The translations under genes and the position numbers were made by a program. The notes under the pieces are model-generated. The model searched no databases. It saw nothing but the letters and a program-made list of their open reading frames with translations, and was not told the DNA's origin. Of a stretch of DNA of 64,000 bases, positions 29,037 through 37,003 are shown in pieces; the first letter of the stretch is position 1, and every line of letters starts with the position of its first letter. Source of the stretch: Pseudonocardia sp. HH130629-09 (GTDB lineage: Bacteria; Actinomycetota; Actinomycetes; Mycobacteriales; Pseudonocardiaceae); NCBI RefSeq assembly GCF_001294645.1, contig NZ_CP011868.1, forward strand, positions 4,588,001-4,652,000. The letters are read 5' to 3'.

Positions 29037-30263
29037 CTACTCCCCCACCGCACGCCGGTGGGGGGTACCGGCGTCGAACTCGTCGGGCTCCTCCTCGGCG
29101 TCCACGTCGACCAGCGACGTCCCGGCCGGGACGGGCGGCGGCGGGGCAGCGGCGAGGCGCGGGAGCGACGACTCGTGCTCGGTCCCGACGGGCCCCTCGA
29201 CGGTGCGTCCGCGAGCCGGGAGCACGCCCAGTGGCTCGCCGGTGCCGCGGACGCGGGTGGGCTCGCCGTCGTCGGCGGTCCAGTCGTCGTCCTCGTCGGT
29301 GCCCGCGGTGTCGGGGGCGGCGGTCGCGCGGATCTCGTCGTCGGCCCGCCCGGTGGAGGCCTCGCGGCCGCGGTGGGCCCACTCGTCGAGCTCGGGGTCG
29401 TCGGCGGCCGGGGACTGCCGGGTGCCGGCCAGGCGTGCGGCACGGCGGGCCCGGATGCCCTCCTCGATGCGGACCTGGCGACGCAGGTAGGTCAGGTAGC
29501 CGACCAGGCCGGCGCCGACGACGCCGGTGACCCACCAGAACACCGTCGAGACCAGCAGCGCGGCCGCGCCGGCGGCGAGCAGCAGCACGAGCAGACCGAG
29601 GACGACGCGCTGGCGGAATGCGTACTTGGCGTGCGCGGCCGCGGCGGCGGCCTCCGGGTCGAAGCCCCCGCGGCCGGGGCGGTAGCGGGCCGGCGGGCGG
29701 GACCAGCCGTCCTCGTCGACCTCGCCGATCCCGTCGGCGTCGATCCCGTGCTCGTCGTCTGCGTCGACGAGGTCGGCGGGTGCGTGGTCCTCGTCGGACC
29801 GGGGGTCGCGCTCCCGGTCCGACCGGACCCGCTCGTCGAGGCCGGCGTCGTCGTGGTCCACGAGGTCGTGGTCGAGATCGGCGCGGTCGAGATCGTCATC
29901 GCGATCGTCGAGGTCGTCGAGATCGGCCCCCCCGGGACCGCGGACCCGGCCGTCGTCGTCGATCTCGGCGTCGTCGTAGACGTCCTCGGCGTCGTCGTAG
30001 GCGTACTGGTCGGCCTCGTCGGAGCGCCCACGGGGAGCGGGGACGTCGTCCCGCGCCTCCGCCAGCTCGCCGACCGTGGTCGGACCGGATCGCTGTGTCA
30101 CAAGAACCTCCGGGTGTCGATGCCGCGCGGGACGTTCCAGCACCCGCCCGGACAGCAGCGCCGGGCTGAGCCGGGCCACTTCCTGCTGGCGCCGGGCGAC
30201 GGTCGGAACGAGGATCAGCAGCCAGAGCACGACCAGACCCACGAAGATCACAGAGCTGGGCAC
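29037..30263 (-). CDS. sepX: Divisome protein SepX/GlpR
   Basis: A 408-residue membrane protein of the actinobacterial SepX/GlpR family, reported to help position the divisome and to act as receptor for the gephyrin-like protein Glp. An N-terminal helix (SSVIFVGLVVLWLLILVP) is followed by the conserved ARRQQEVARLSPALLSGRV. Residues about 65-205 are a highly acidic, disordered Asp-rich region. Two further helices (about 230-275) precede LTYLRRQVRIEEGIRARRAA, and the tail is disordered. GTG start with GGAGG five bases upstream. GNAT, glp and galU follow upstream in the known order. Confidence 0.9.
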   Translation of the reverse strand: MPSSVIFVGLVVLWLLILVPTVARRQQEVARLSPALLSGRVLERPARHRHPEVLVTQRSGPTTVGELAEARDDVPAPRGRSDEADQYAYDDAEDVYDDAEIDDDGRVRGPGGADLDDLDDRDDDLDRADLDHDLVDHDDAGLDERVRSDRERDPRSDEDHAPADLVDADDEHGIDADGIGEVDEDGWSRPPARYRPGRGGFDPEAAAAAAHAKYAFRQRVVLGLLVLLLAAGAAALLVSTVFWWVTGVVGAGLVGYLTYLRRQVRIEEGIRARRAARLAGTRQSPAADDPELDEWAHRGREASTGRADDEIRATAAPDTAGTDEDDDWTADDGEPTRVRGTGEPLGVLPARGRTVEGPVGTEHESSLPRLAAAPPPPVPAGTSLVDVDAEEEPDEFDAGTPHRRAVGE

Positions 30264-30465
30264 GGCTGCCTCCTCCCCGACCGGCGCAGTCCACCCGGTG
30301 GAACGGCCCCGACCCGCGCCACCACCGATCACCGTAATCGGGCGTGTGCCCGTACCCGGGCCGCGACGCGCCGTGGTCCCTCGGACGGACGGTGCGAAAC
30401 CAGAGACGTGCGGTACACGTGTGACTCCGGTGAGTGATCGTACTAGGTGTGGGGGCTGCTCAGGG
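30264..30465 (-). promoter_or_regulatory. Intergenic region upstream of sepX/glpR
   Basis: About 200 bases separate sepX/glpR from the preceding GNAT gene, so sepX/glpR probably has its own promoter. The near-palindrome ACACGTGT at 30415-30422 is the only compact symmetry I notice. No reading frame looks like a gene. Confidence 0.35.
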
Positions 30466-31131
30466 TCAGGACCGCGACGCGCGGCCGTGGCGCACCAACC
30501 GGGCCGCGAAACCACCCGGCGGGATCTCCTCGGCGGTCACGGCGTAGGCGTAGTGGTCGCGCCAGGCGCCGTCGACGTCGAGGTAGCGCTGGAGCAGTCC
30601 CTCGCGGCGCAGCCCGAGCCGGGCGAGCACGGCGATGCTGGCCGCGTTCTCCGGGCGGACCGTGGCCTCGACGCGGTGCAGCCGGACCGGGCCGAAGCAG
30701 TGGTCCAGGACGAGCGCGACCGCCGCGGTGGTGATCCCCCGCCCGCCCAGCGTCGAGTCCAGCCAGTAGCCGACGTAGCCCGACAACAGCGGTTCCCGCA
30801 CGACGTTGCCGACCATGACGTGCCCGGCCATCGCCCCGTCGACGGTGATCGCGAACGGCAGCGACAACCCACGCCGGGCGGCCCCGCGCAGCAGCCACCA
30901 CCGGCCGGGCCACTCCGCACCGGAGTTGCGGCGGGCCCACCCGCCGTAGGTCGTCGGCTCCCAGGGGCGCAGGAAGTGCTCGTCCCGCACCCGGATCCGG
31001 GCCCAGTCACCGCCGTCGCGCAGCCGGACCGGGCGCAGCCCCACCTCGTGCCCGCGCACCCGCAGCGGCCCGAGCACGGCGGGCCAGCCGGGGTGGCCGC
31101 CAGGCGGTTCGGGGACGACGGGCGGCGGCAC
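30466..31131 (-). CDS. GNAT-family N-acetyltransferase (RimJ-like)
   Basis: A 221-residue acetyl-CoA-dependent acyltransferase of the RimJ/RimL branch. The central beta-bulge and acetyl-CoA loop region is GYWLDSTLGGRGITTAAVAL near residue 120, and the C-terminal half has VRPENAASIAVLARLGLRREG, the RimJ signature. It lies five bases downstream of glp and is probably cotranscribed with it. The equivalent M. tuberculosis gene is annotated rimJ, but the acceptor substrate is unproven. Confidence 0.88.
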   Translation of the reverse strand: MPPPVVPEPPGGHPGWPAVLGPLRVRGHEVGLRPVRLRDGGDWARIRVRDEHFLRPWEPTTYGGWARRNSGAEWPGRWWLLRGAARRGLSLPFAITVDGAMAGHVMVGNVVREPLLSGYVGYWLDSTLGGRGITTAAVALVLDHCFGPVRLHRVEATVRPENAASIAVLARLGLRREGLLQRYLDVDGAWRDHYAYAVTAEEIPPGGFAARLVRHGRASRS

Positions 31132-31136
31132 TCGGC

Positions 31137-32357
31137 TCAGTTCCGCCCGCGGGGGACGAGCTCGACGTGCTCACCGACGGTCATCTCGGTGACGTCCTCG
31201 TCGATTACCGCCAGGGCGTTGACCTCGGACAGCACGGCCAGCAGGTGGGTACCCGACGCGCCGAGCGGCTGGGCGAGCAGCTCGCCGTCGTCGTCGGATC
31301 GCAGCAGCCGTGCCGGGATGTAGGACCGCCGCCCGGCCGGGGAGACGATCGGCGAGGTCAGCCGCGCGGTCCAGGTGCGCCGCAGCGGCTCCTGGCCCAG
31401 CGCCAGCCGGATCAGCGGCCGGACGAACACCTCGAACAGCACCAGCGCCGTCGCCGGGTGTGACGGGAACAGGAACACCGGCACCGCGTCCGGGCCGAGC
31501 CGGCCGTAGCCCTGCGCGGAACCGGGGTGCATCGCGACGCGGGTGTCGTCGATGCCGCCGAGGTCGGCCAGCCCGCTCTTGGCCTCGGCCGCGGTCGTCC
31601 CGCCGCCCGCCCCGCACACCACGACGATCTCCGACGCCGGCAGCAGGTCCTCGACGGCACCGCGGATCTCCGCTGCGCTGCCGCCCACGGTGCGGGGCCG
31701 GTTGGTCTCCGCGCCCGCCTCACGGGCGGCGGCGACCACCGCGTGCGAACAGACGTCAGCGACCTGCCCGGACGCCGCCGAGCGGCTCACCTCCACCAGC
31801 TCGTCGCCGACCGAGACGACCGAGACCCGCGGCCGCGGGTGCACGAGCAGCTTGTCCCGGCCGGCGGCGGCGAGCATCGCGACCTGGGCCGAGCCGACGA
31901 CGTCACCCTCGCGGACGGCGACGTCACCGGACTGGACGTCCTCCCCCACCCGGCGCACGAAGCCCGCCGACGGCACGCCGCGGCGGATCGTGAGGCGCGC
32001 GGCGCCGCCGTCGGTCCACCCCAGCGGGGCGACGGCGTCGGCGAGGGTCGGCAGCGGCGCCCCCGCCGCGACACGGACGGCCTGGCCGGGCTGCAGCCTC
32101 AGCGGCTGGCGCGACCCGGCGGCGATCTCGCCCACCACCGGCACGGTGACCGGGGAGGCGTCGCTGGCCCCGGCGACGTCGACGCTGCGCACCGCGTAGC
32201 CGTCGATCGCCGCCTGGTCGAAGACCGGCAGCGGACGCGCCGCGACGACCTCCTCGGCGCTGCGCAGCCCCTGCGCGTCGGTGATCGCGACGCGCACCGG
32301 GGCCGGGCGCACCGCCACGTCCAGGATCCGGGACAGGTGATCGGTGACCGTGCGCAC
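31137..32357 (-). CDS. glp: Gephyrin-like molybdotransferase Glp (MoeA family)
   Basis: A 406-residue MoeA-fold protein. The N-terminal domain carries VFDQAAIDGYAVRS and the molybdopterin-binding domain has RPRVSVVSVGDELVEV and VVVCGAGGGTTAAEAKSGL, where some residues differ from catalytic MoeA motifs (usual TGGVS is replaced by GAGGGT). The C-terminal MoeA IV domain completes it. In actinobacteria the copy next to sepX/glpR and galU acts in cell division as a partner of GlpR and FtsZ. Location supports that role here, although cofactor activity cannot be excluded. GTG start, two bases after the galU stop. Confidence 0.88.
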   Translation of the reverse strand: MRTVTDHLSRILDVAVRPAPVRVAITDAQGLRSAEEVVAARPLPVFDQAAIDGYAVRSVDVAGASDASPVTVPVVGEIAAGSRQPLRLQPGQAVRVAAGAPLPTLADAVAPLGWTDGGAARLTIRRGVPSAGFVRRVGEDVQSGDVAVREGDVVGSAQVAMLAAAGRDKLLVHPRPRVSVVSVGDELVEVSRSAASGQVADVCSHAVVAAAREAGAETNRPRTVGGSAAEIRGAVEDLLPASEIVVVCGAGGGTTAAEAKSGLADLGGIDDTRVAMHPGSAQGYGRLGPDAVPVFLFPSHPATALVLFEVFVRPLIRLALGQEPLRRTWTARLTSPIVSPAGRRSYIPARLLRSDDDGELLAQPLGASGTHLLAVLSEVNALAVIDEDVTEMTVGEHVELVPRGRN

Positions 32358-32359
32358 TC

Positions 32360-33262
32360 TCAGTCCTTCAGTCGCTCGTTCAGCCAGGTCCGCAGATCCT
32401 CGCCGTACTCCGGGTGCTGCAGCATGAAGTCGACGTAGGCCCGCGCGTACCCGGCGGGGTTGCCCAGGTCGTGGCGACCGCCGCGGTGCACGACGACGTG
32501 CACCGGGTGCCCCTCGGAGATCAGCAGCGCGACGGCGTCGGTCAGCTGCAGCTCACCGCCCGCGCCCGGGGTGATCCGGTCCAGCGCGTCGAAGATCGCG
32601 CGGTCGAGCAGGTAGCGACCGGCCGCGGCCAGGGTCGACGGCGCCTCGTCCGGGGCGGGCTTCTCGACCATCCCGTGGACCTGCTTCACGTCGTCGGCGC
32701 CGGTGTCGGAGACCTCGAAGACGCCGTAGGCCGAGATCTGCTCGCGCGGCACGTCGAAGGCGCAGAGCACGCTGCCGCCGTGCTCCTCGCGGACCTGGGC
32801 CATCCGGGCGAGGACCCCGGTCGGGAGGACCAGGTCGTCGGGCAGGAGGACGGCGACGGCCTGCTCATCGTCGGCCAGCGCCGGACCGGCCTGGGCGACG
32901 GCGTGGCCGAGGCCCTTCGGCTCGTACTGGTACACCGACTCGACCTCGAGCAGGCCGGGGGCGCGGCGGACCTTGTCGGCCAGCTCGCCCTTGCCCCGGC
33001 CCTCCAAGGTCTTGACCAGCTCGTCGTCGGTGCGGAAGTAGGCCGCGACCGAGTCCTTGTCCGGAGAGGTCACCACCAGCAGCCGCTGTGCGCCGGCCTC
33101 GGCGGCCTCCGCGGCGACGAGCTCGATCCCGGGCGTGTCGACGACGGGGAGCAGCTCCTTCGGCACGGCCTTGGTCGTCGGCAGGAACCGGGTGCCCAGA
33201 CCCGCCGCCGGGACGACGGCGGTGCGGAAGGCCCCGGTGCCGCTGGACGTCTGCACACTCAT
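32360..33262 (-). CDS. galU: UTP--glucose-1-phosphate uridylyltransferase
   Basis: GalU makes UDP-glucose for cell-wall, trehalose and glycogen metabolism. The nucleotide-binding motif AAGLGTRFLPTTKAVPKELL is at residues about 19-38, followed by VVDTPGIELVAAEAAEAG and the catalytic region VEKPAPDEAPS near 205. The length of 300 residues is typical. ATG start, first gene of the galU-glp-GNAT operon and divergent from the folate cyclo-ligase with 36 bases between starts. Confidence 0.95.
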   Translation of the reverse strand: MSVQTSSGTGAFRTAVVPAAGLGTRFLPTTKAVPKELLPVVDTPGIELVAAEAAEAGAQRLLVVTSPDKDSVAAYFRTDDELVKTLEGRGKGELADKVRRAPGLLEVESVYQYEPKGLGHAVAQAGPALADDEQAVAVLLPDDLVLPTGVLARMAQVREEHGGSVLCAFDVPREQISAYGVFEVSDTGADDVKQVHGMVEKPAPDEAPSTLAAAGRYLLDRAIFDALDRITPGAGGELQLTDAVALLISEGHPVHVVVHRGGRHDLGNPAGYARAYVDFMLQHPEYGEDLRTWLNERLKD

Positions 33263-33298
33263 GGTCGGCGAGCCTAGCCACAGCTCTAGCCTGGAGCC

Positions 33299-33946
33299 GT
33301 GACGGCTCGCGCGGGGGACGGGGGTGGATCGTCGCCTGATCAGGGTGGACGACCCGGTGAAGCCAAGCGGGCACTGCGGCGGCTGCTGCTGGCGGAGCGT
33401 CGCGGGCGCCCGGTCACCGGCCGGGCCGCGGCGGCCGCAGCGCTGTCGGCGCACCTGTGCGCGCTCGCCGCCGCGACGCCCGGCCCGGTGGCCTGCTACC
33501 TGCCGATCGGCACCGAACCCGGCGGTGCGGGGCCGGACGTGCCGTCACTGCCCGACGCCCTGGTCGCCGCGGGCCACGAGCTCCTCGCCCCGGTGGTGCC
33601 GGACGAGCCGGGGCCGCTGGACTGGACCGTCTACCGGGGGCCGGACGACCTGGCGCCCGGGCCGCTCGGGGTCGTCGAACCGACCGGTCCCCGGCTCGGA
33701 CCCGCCACGCTCGCGACGGCGGGCCTGGTCGTGGTGCCCGCGCTGGCCGTCGACCGGCGCGGACGACGGCTGGGCCGCGGCGGCGGCTTCTACGACCGGA
33801 CGCTCGCGCTCGCCGCGCCCGGCGCCCTGCTGGTCGTCCCGCTGTACGACGGCGAGCTGCGCGACGAGGTCCCGGCCGAGGACCACGACATCGCGGTGGG
33901 GGCGGTCGCCCTGCCCCGTGACGGGGTGGTGCATCTCTCGCCCTGA
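33299..33946 (+). CDS. 5-formyltetrahydrofolate cyclo-ligase
   Basis: Converts 5-formyl-THF to 5,10-methenyl-THF using ATP. EAKRALRRLLLAERRGR at the N-terminus contributes to ATP binding. The diagnostic C-terminal motif is RRLGRGGGFYDRTLA near residue 160. At 215 residues it is the usual size with a short extra leader. The GTG start lies in the narrow divergent region with galU. The next gene is ruc, as in M. tuberculosis (Rv0992c-Rv0991c), but here with its own CIRCE-controlled promoter. Confidence 0.93.
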   Translation: MTARAGDGGGSSPDQGGRPGEAKRALRRLLLAERRGRPVTGRAAAAAALSAHLCALAAATPGPVACYLPIGTEPGGAGPDVPSLPDALVAAGHELLAPVVPDEPGPLDWTVYRGPDDLAPGPLGVVEPTGPRLGPATLATAGLVVVPALAVDRRGRRLGRGGGFYDRTLALAAPGALLVVPLYDGELRDEVPAEDHDIAVGAVALPRDGVVHLSP

Positions 33947-33983
33947 CCGTGTGGACGGGTCGGCCCGCCCGTCGCCGCGGAGT

Positions 33984-34013
33984 ATGCTGGCACTCGCTCT
34001 CATCGAGTGCCAG
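33984..34013 (+). promoter_or_regulatory. CIRCE operator (HrcA site) and -10 hexamer before the ruc/fmdB gene
   Basis: CTGGCACTC (33987-33995), nine bases, then GAGTGCCAG (34005-34013) is a perfect 9-N9-9 inverted repeat matching the CIRCE consensus core GCACTC-N9-GAGTGC. TATGCT at 33984-33989 could be the -10 element, so HrcA binding would block the promoter. The gene start is 40 bases downstream with a GGAGG site. Confidence 0.88.
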
Positions 34014-34053
34014 CCCATGGGCGGGCACCGCCCCAGTTCGTCCGGAGGATGTT

Positions 34054-34398
34054 GTGCCGACCTACCAGTACGCATGCACCGCGTGTGACCACCGCTTCGA
34101 GGCGGTGCAGTCGTTCTCCGACGATGCCCTCAGCACCTGCCCGAACTGCGGCGGGACGCTGCGCAAGGTCTTCTCCTCGGTGGGCATCGTCTTCAAGGGC
34201 AGCGGCTTCTACCGCACCGACTCCCGCTCGGGTTCGGTCAGCAGCGGGTCCTCCTCCGAGTCGGCGAAGTCCGACAGCTCGTCGTCGAGCTCGTCGTCGG
34301 ACTCCTCCTCGTCGGGCTCCTCGTCCTCCTCGGACTCGGGCAGCTCGTCGTCCTCGACGTCGTCCACCGCCTCGTCCTCGAAGGCCGCCGCCTCCTGA
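34054..34398 (+). CDS. ruc: FmdB-family zinc-ribbon protein, Ruc-type redox-regulated chaperone
   Basis: A 114-residue protein whose N-terminus MPTYQYACTACDHRFEAVQS with a second pair in STCPNCGG forms a four-cysteine zinc ribbon. The conserved FSSVGIVFKGSGFYRTDS follows. Residues about 65-114 are almost only serine with a few acidic residues and are disordered. The homologue Rv0991c (Ruc) is described as a chaperone activated by oxidation and controlled by HrcA. The CIRCE element immediately upstream and the gene order strongly support the same assignment. GTG start chosen because of the upstream GGAGG and the canonical VPTYQYAC opening. Confidence 0.88.
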   Translation: MPTYQYACTACDHRFEAVQSFSDDALSTCPNCGGTLRKVFSSVGIVFKGSGFYRTDSRSGSVSSGSSSESAKSDSSSSSSSSDSSSSGSSSSSDSGSSSSSTSSTASSSKAAAS

Positions 34399-34498
34399 TC
34401 CGTCCACAACCGGCCGAGTTGTCCACAGGCCGGTGGATCGGCCCGTTCTGAGCCGCGTCCCGCCCTAGCGTCGGAACCACGACGGCGGAGGGACGGTC

Positions 34499-35149
34499 AT
34501 GGCGGAGGAGACACAGCGGGCGGACCGGCCGTGGGACCGGTTGCTGCGGCGGCCCGCCTGGTCACGGGCGTTGTTGGCCCGCCGTGTGCTGGCCGCTGCT
34601 CTCGCGGTCGCGGCCGTGGTGGTGGCGCTGCTCCCCGCCGCAGGTGACGAGCGGGTCCCGGTGCTGGTCGCGGCGCGCGACCTCGCCCCCGGCACGGCGC
34701 TGGGCCCGGCCGACGTGGTCGTGGCCGCCTGGCCGCCCGCCCTCGCCCCCGCCGGTGCGCTGACCGCGCCCGCCGCCGTGGCCGGGCGGCTGCTCGCCGG
34801 ACCGGTGGCCGCGGGCGAGCCGATCGGTGAGCTGCGGCTGGTCGGGTCCGCGCTCGCCGTCGTCACCGGAGGGCCGGGCGCCTCGGCGGTGCCGCTGCGC
34901 CCGGCCGACCCGGCGGTGGCCGCGCTGTTGTCCCCCGGCTCCCGGGTGGACGTCGTGGCGGGCGGCCCGGACGGCGCACGTGTGCTGGCCGCCCGGGCCG
35001 GGGTGGTGGCGGTGCTGCCGCCCGCCGCAGGGGCCGCCGGAGCGCGGGCGGACCCGGGGCCTCTGGTCCTGGTCGCGCTGCCCGAGGCGGAGGCGACCGC
35101 GGTGGCGGCGGCGACGCTGGCCGGCGAGGTCACTGTGACCCTGCGATGA
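34499..35149 (+). CDS. SAF-domain protein with one N-terminal membrane helix (CpaB/RcpC-like)
   Basis: A 216-residue protein: cytoplasmic leader, one helix (RVLAAALAVAAVVVALLP), then a SAF-type beta-clip domain (about 52-105) with VPVLVAARDLAPGTALGPAD, and a further Ala-rich domain. CpaB-like SAF proteins assemble pilus secretion machinery or bind polysaccharide, but no pilus genes are nearby. The conserved position after ruc is seen in other actinobacteria. The function is unknown. Confidence 0.8.
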   Translation: MAEETQRADRPWDRLLRRPAWSRALLARRVLAAALAVAAVVVALLPAAGDERVPVLVAARDLAPGTALGPADVVVAAWPPALAPAGALTAPAAVAGRLLAGPVAAGEPIGELRLVGSALAVVTGGPGASAVPLRPADPAVAALLSPGSRVDVVAGGPDGARVLAARAGVVAVLPPAAGAAGARADPGPLVLVALPEAEATAVAAATLAGEVTVTLR

Positions 35150-35177
35150 GCGCGGCGGCACCGGGGGCCGCCGGCGT

Positions 35178-35206
35178 CGGGTGCCCGGCACGCGGCCGGG
35201 CACCCG
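35178..35206. terminator. 12-bp hairpin between convergent genes
   Basis: CGGGTGCCCGGC (35178-35189) and GCCGGGCACCCG (35195-35206) are exact reverse complements around a five-base loop. The hairpin sits between the stops of the SAF-domain gene and the acyl-CoA dehydrogenase and could serve as a bidirectional terminator. Confidence 0.75.
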
Positions 35207-35211
35207 GTCGG

Positions 35212-36690
35212 TCAGCCGGCGATCGTGCCGATCGACTCGTGCTGCTTGCCGAAGACGACCATGTCGTCGTCCATGATCGCCCGCGGGTTGAACAGCGGAT
35301 CGGCGAGGATGCCGTGGACGCGGCGGCGCTGCATGCCCATGTTGCCGCCGTCGTAGATCGGGAGCACCGCGACCTCGCGCAGCAGCTTGCCGAAGCCGTT
35401 GGCGGTCTCCAGGCTGTTGACGCCGACGATCTGCATGCACTTGTACACGCAGTCGATCATCATCTCGGTCACCTGGATCTTGTTCATCGCGCCGACGAGC
35501 TCGGCGTGCTGGTCGTGCTTGTCCAGGTAGTCGGCGGCCCGCCAGCAGAAGTAGCGCGCCATCTCGATCTTCGACGCGACGTCGCCGAGCACGTAGCCGA
35601 CGTTCTGGAACTCGATGATCGGCTTCAGGGCGCCCGCGGTGTTGTTGCGGGCGAAGTCCAGGGCCGTCTCGTAGGCGGTGCGGGCCATGCCCACCGCCGC
35701 GATCGCCGCCACCGGCCCGGACCAGGCGAAGTTCCGGTTGATCACGAGGTCGCCGTTGCCCTCGGCGCCGGGGAGGAGGTTCTCCACCGGGATCCGGGCG
35801 TCGGTGAACACGATCTCGGCGTTCGAGGCCAGCCGGTGACCGATCTTGTCGAGGTGGCGGAAGGTGACGCCCGGCGTACCGCCCTCCAGGATCAGCGCGG
35901 ACAGTCCCTCGGTGCCACCCGCCTCGGAGTCGGTCCGGACAATGAGCCTTTTTCAACCTGACCAGCGAGCTTCTGCGTCAGGAGATCGCGAAGGTTGCAG
36001 CGCAACTGCTCTGACCACAGCTGCACAGGTCACCGGCTCGCCAGCTCGGCGTCTGCACCCACACAACCAGGCCCCTGAGCTGCCGGAACGGCAGGTTGAA
36101 AAGGGCTCAATGAGGGTCCCGGCGTTCACGCCGGTCTCGTCCCACCCAGCCGAGGACGGCCAGTACTTGCGCCCGTTGACGACGAAGTGGTCGCCGTCGC
36201 GGACGGCGGTGAGTCCGACGCCGGCCGGGCGCGGCAGCGGGATGTCGAAGTTCGCGGTGCCGGCCGGGTTGCCCGGCGGCTCGCTCGCGGTCCACCCGCC
36301 CAGGTAGGTGCCGGTCGGGTCGGAGGTGGCGGCCCGCAGGATGCGTTCCTTCTGCTCGTCGCTGCCGTACCAGGCGATGGGCATGAGGCCGAGGCCGTTG
36401 CAGAGCACGGTGCAGGCGAAGCCGGGGTCGACCGCGCAGATCTCCTCGGCGGCGATGACCAGGTCGACGCAGGAGACCCCTCCGCCGCCGTACTCGGCGG
36501 GCAGCATGCACATGGCGATGCCCGCCTTGTACGCCTCGACGTAGGCGCCCTTGGTCATCCGGAAGCCCTCGAGCGGGTCGGGCTCGGCGTCCGCCGCCGC
36601 GACGACCGGCTGGAGGACGTTCTCGGAGAACGCACGGACGTCGTGCTGCAGCTTGCGCTGCTCGTCGGACAAGGTGAAGTCGACAGGCAT
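35212..36690 (-). pseudogene. Acyl-CoA dehydrogenase family protein, interrupted by a MITE-like element
   Basis: The intact ancestor would have 436 residues: MPVDFTLSDEQRKLQHDVRA at the N-terminus, AGIAMCMLPAEYGGGGVSC, the FAD-region AGTANFDIPLPRP, then (after the insertion) FRHLDKIGHRLASNAEIVF and IINCV-like helices ending QHESIGTIAG. Insertion of a 165-bp element plus 3-bp duplication at codon about 194 adds exactly 56 codons in frame, of which one is a stop (TGA at 35953-35955). The N-terminal product would be about 245 residues. It is a paralogue of the intact enzyme at 37497-38801 and divergent from its regulator. Confidence 0.88.
35944..36108. mobile_element. 165-bp MITE-like element with IS5-type ends
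   Basis: Terminal inverted repeats are GAGCCTTTTTCAACCTG and GAGCCCTTTTCAACCTG (one mismatch in 17). The target duplication is AAT (35941-35943 and 36109-36111). There is no reading frame of its own. The ends resemble those of the IS5-family elements at 25512 and 63239 (GAGCCTTTGCCAACCTG), which also make 3-bp duplications, so those transposases could mobilise it. Excising it restores an uninterrupted dehydrogenase (TLIVRTD). Confidence 0.92.
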
Positions 36691-36943
36691 GGCGCTTCCC
36701 TTCGCATCGGGATCGGGGACGGCACCGGGCCGGAACCGGTACCCGGCGTACCGGTTCGGAACTGGCTCGGTGGCCGCCGACCATCGGGCCCGCGGCGCCG
36801 TCGACGGAAGGTCCGTGTCACGAGCGGCGCCACCCCCGTCACGGGCGGTTTCGCGACACCCTCGTGCAGCGCCCGGGAGCGCCACGGCGGCGCCGACGGC
36901 ACCGCTCCGAGGGTCGCCACACGAGCTTCACCTGGGGAAACAC
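36691..36943. promoter_or_regulatory. Divergent promoter region with a 25-bp palindrome (36733-36757)
   Basis: GAACCGGTAC (36733-36742) and GTACCGGTTC (36748-36757) are perfect 10-bp arms around CCGGC. The palindrome ends about 43 bases upstream of the interrupted dehydrogenase start, a good position for an operator at its promoter. The rest of the interval contains no gene I can recognise. Confidence 0.6.
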
Positions 36944-36971
36944 AGCAGTAACCGGTAGATCGAATACTGCT
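36944..36971. promoter_or_regulatory. Inverted repeat AGCAGTA-N14-TACTGCT upstream of the Rrf2 gene
   Basis: Perfect 7-bp arms lie 33 bases before the GTG of the Rrf2-family regulator. Rrf2 proteins commonly bind such symmetric sites and repress their own operon, so this is a candidate autoregulatory operator. The assignment is by position only. Confidence 0.55.
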
Positions 36972-37003
36972 TTCATCCCCGGCGACGAGGAGCACACGCG
37001 CCC

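Noticed and set aside
28440..30437. Long plus-strand frame that joins the recombinase remnant to sequence beyond the tRNA
   Set aside because: It reads antisense through the tRNA-Ala gene and then antisense to sepX/glpR. The continuation is not a real protein.
35953..36885. A separate 310-codon acyl-CoA dehydrogenase gene
   Set aside because: It is the N-terminal half of the interrupted dehydrogenase. It ends at a stop inside the inserted element, and the codons upstream of MPVDFTL at 36690 are not protein-like.
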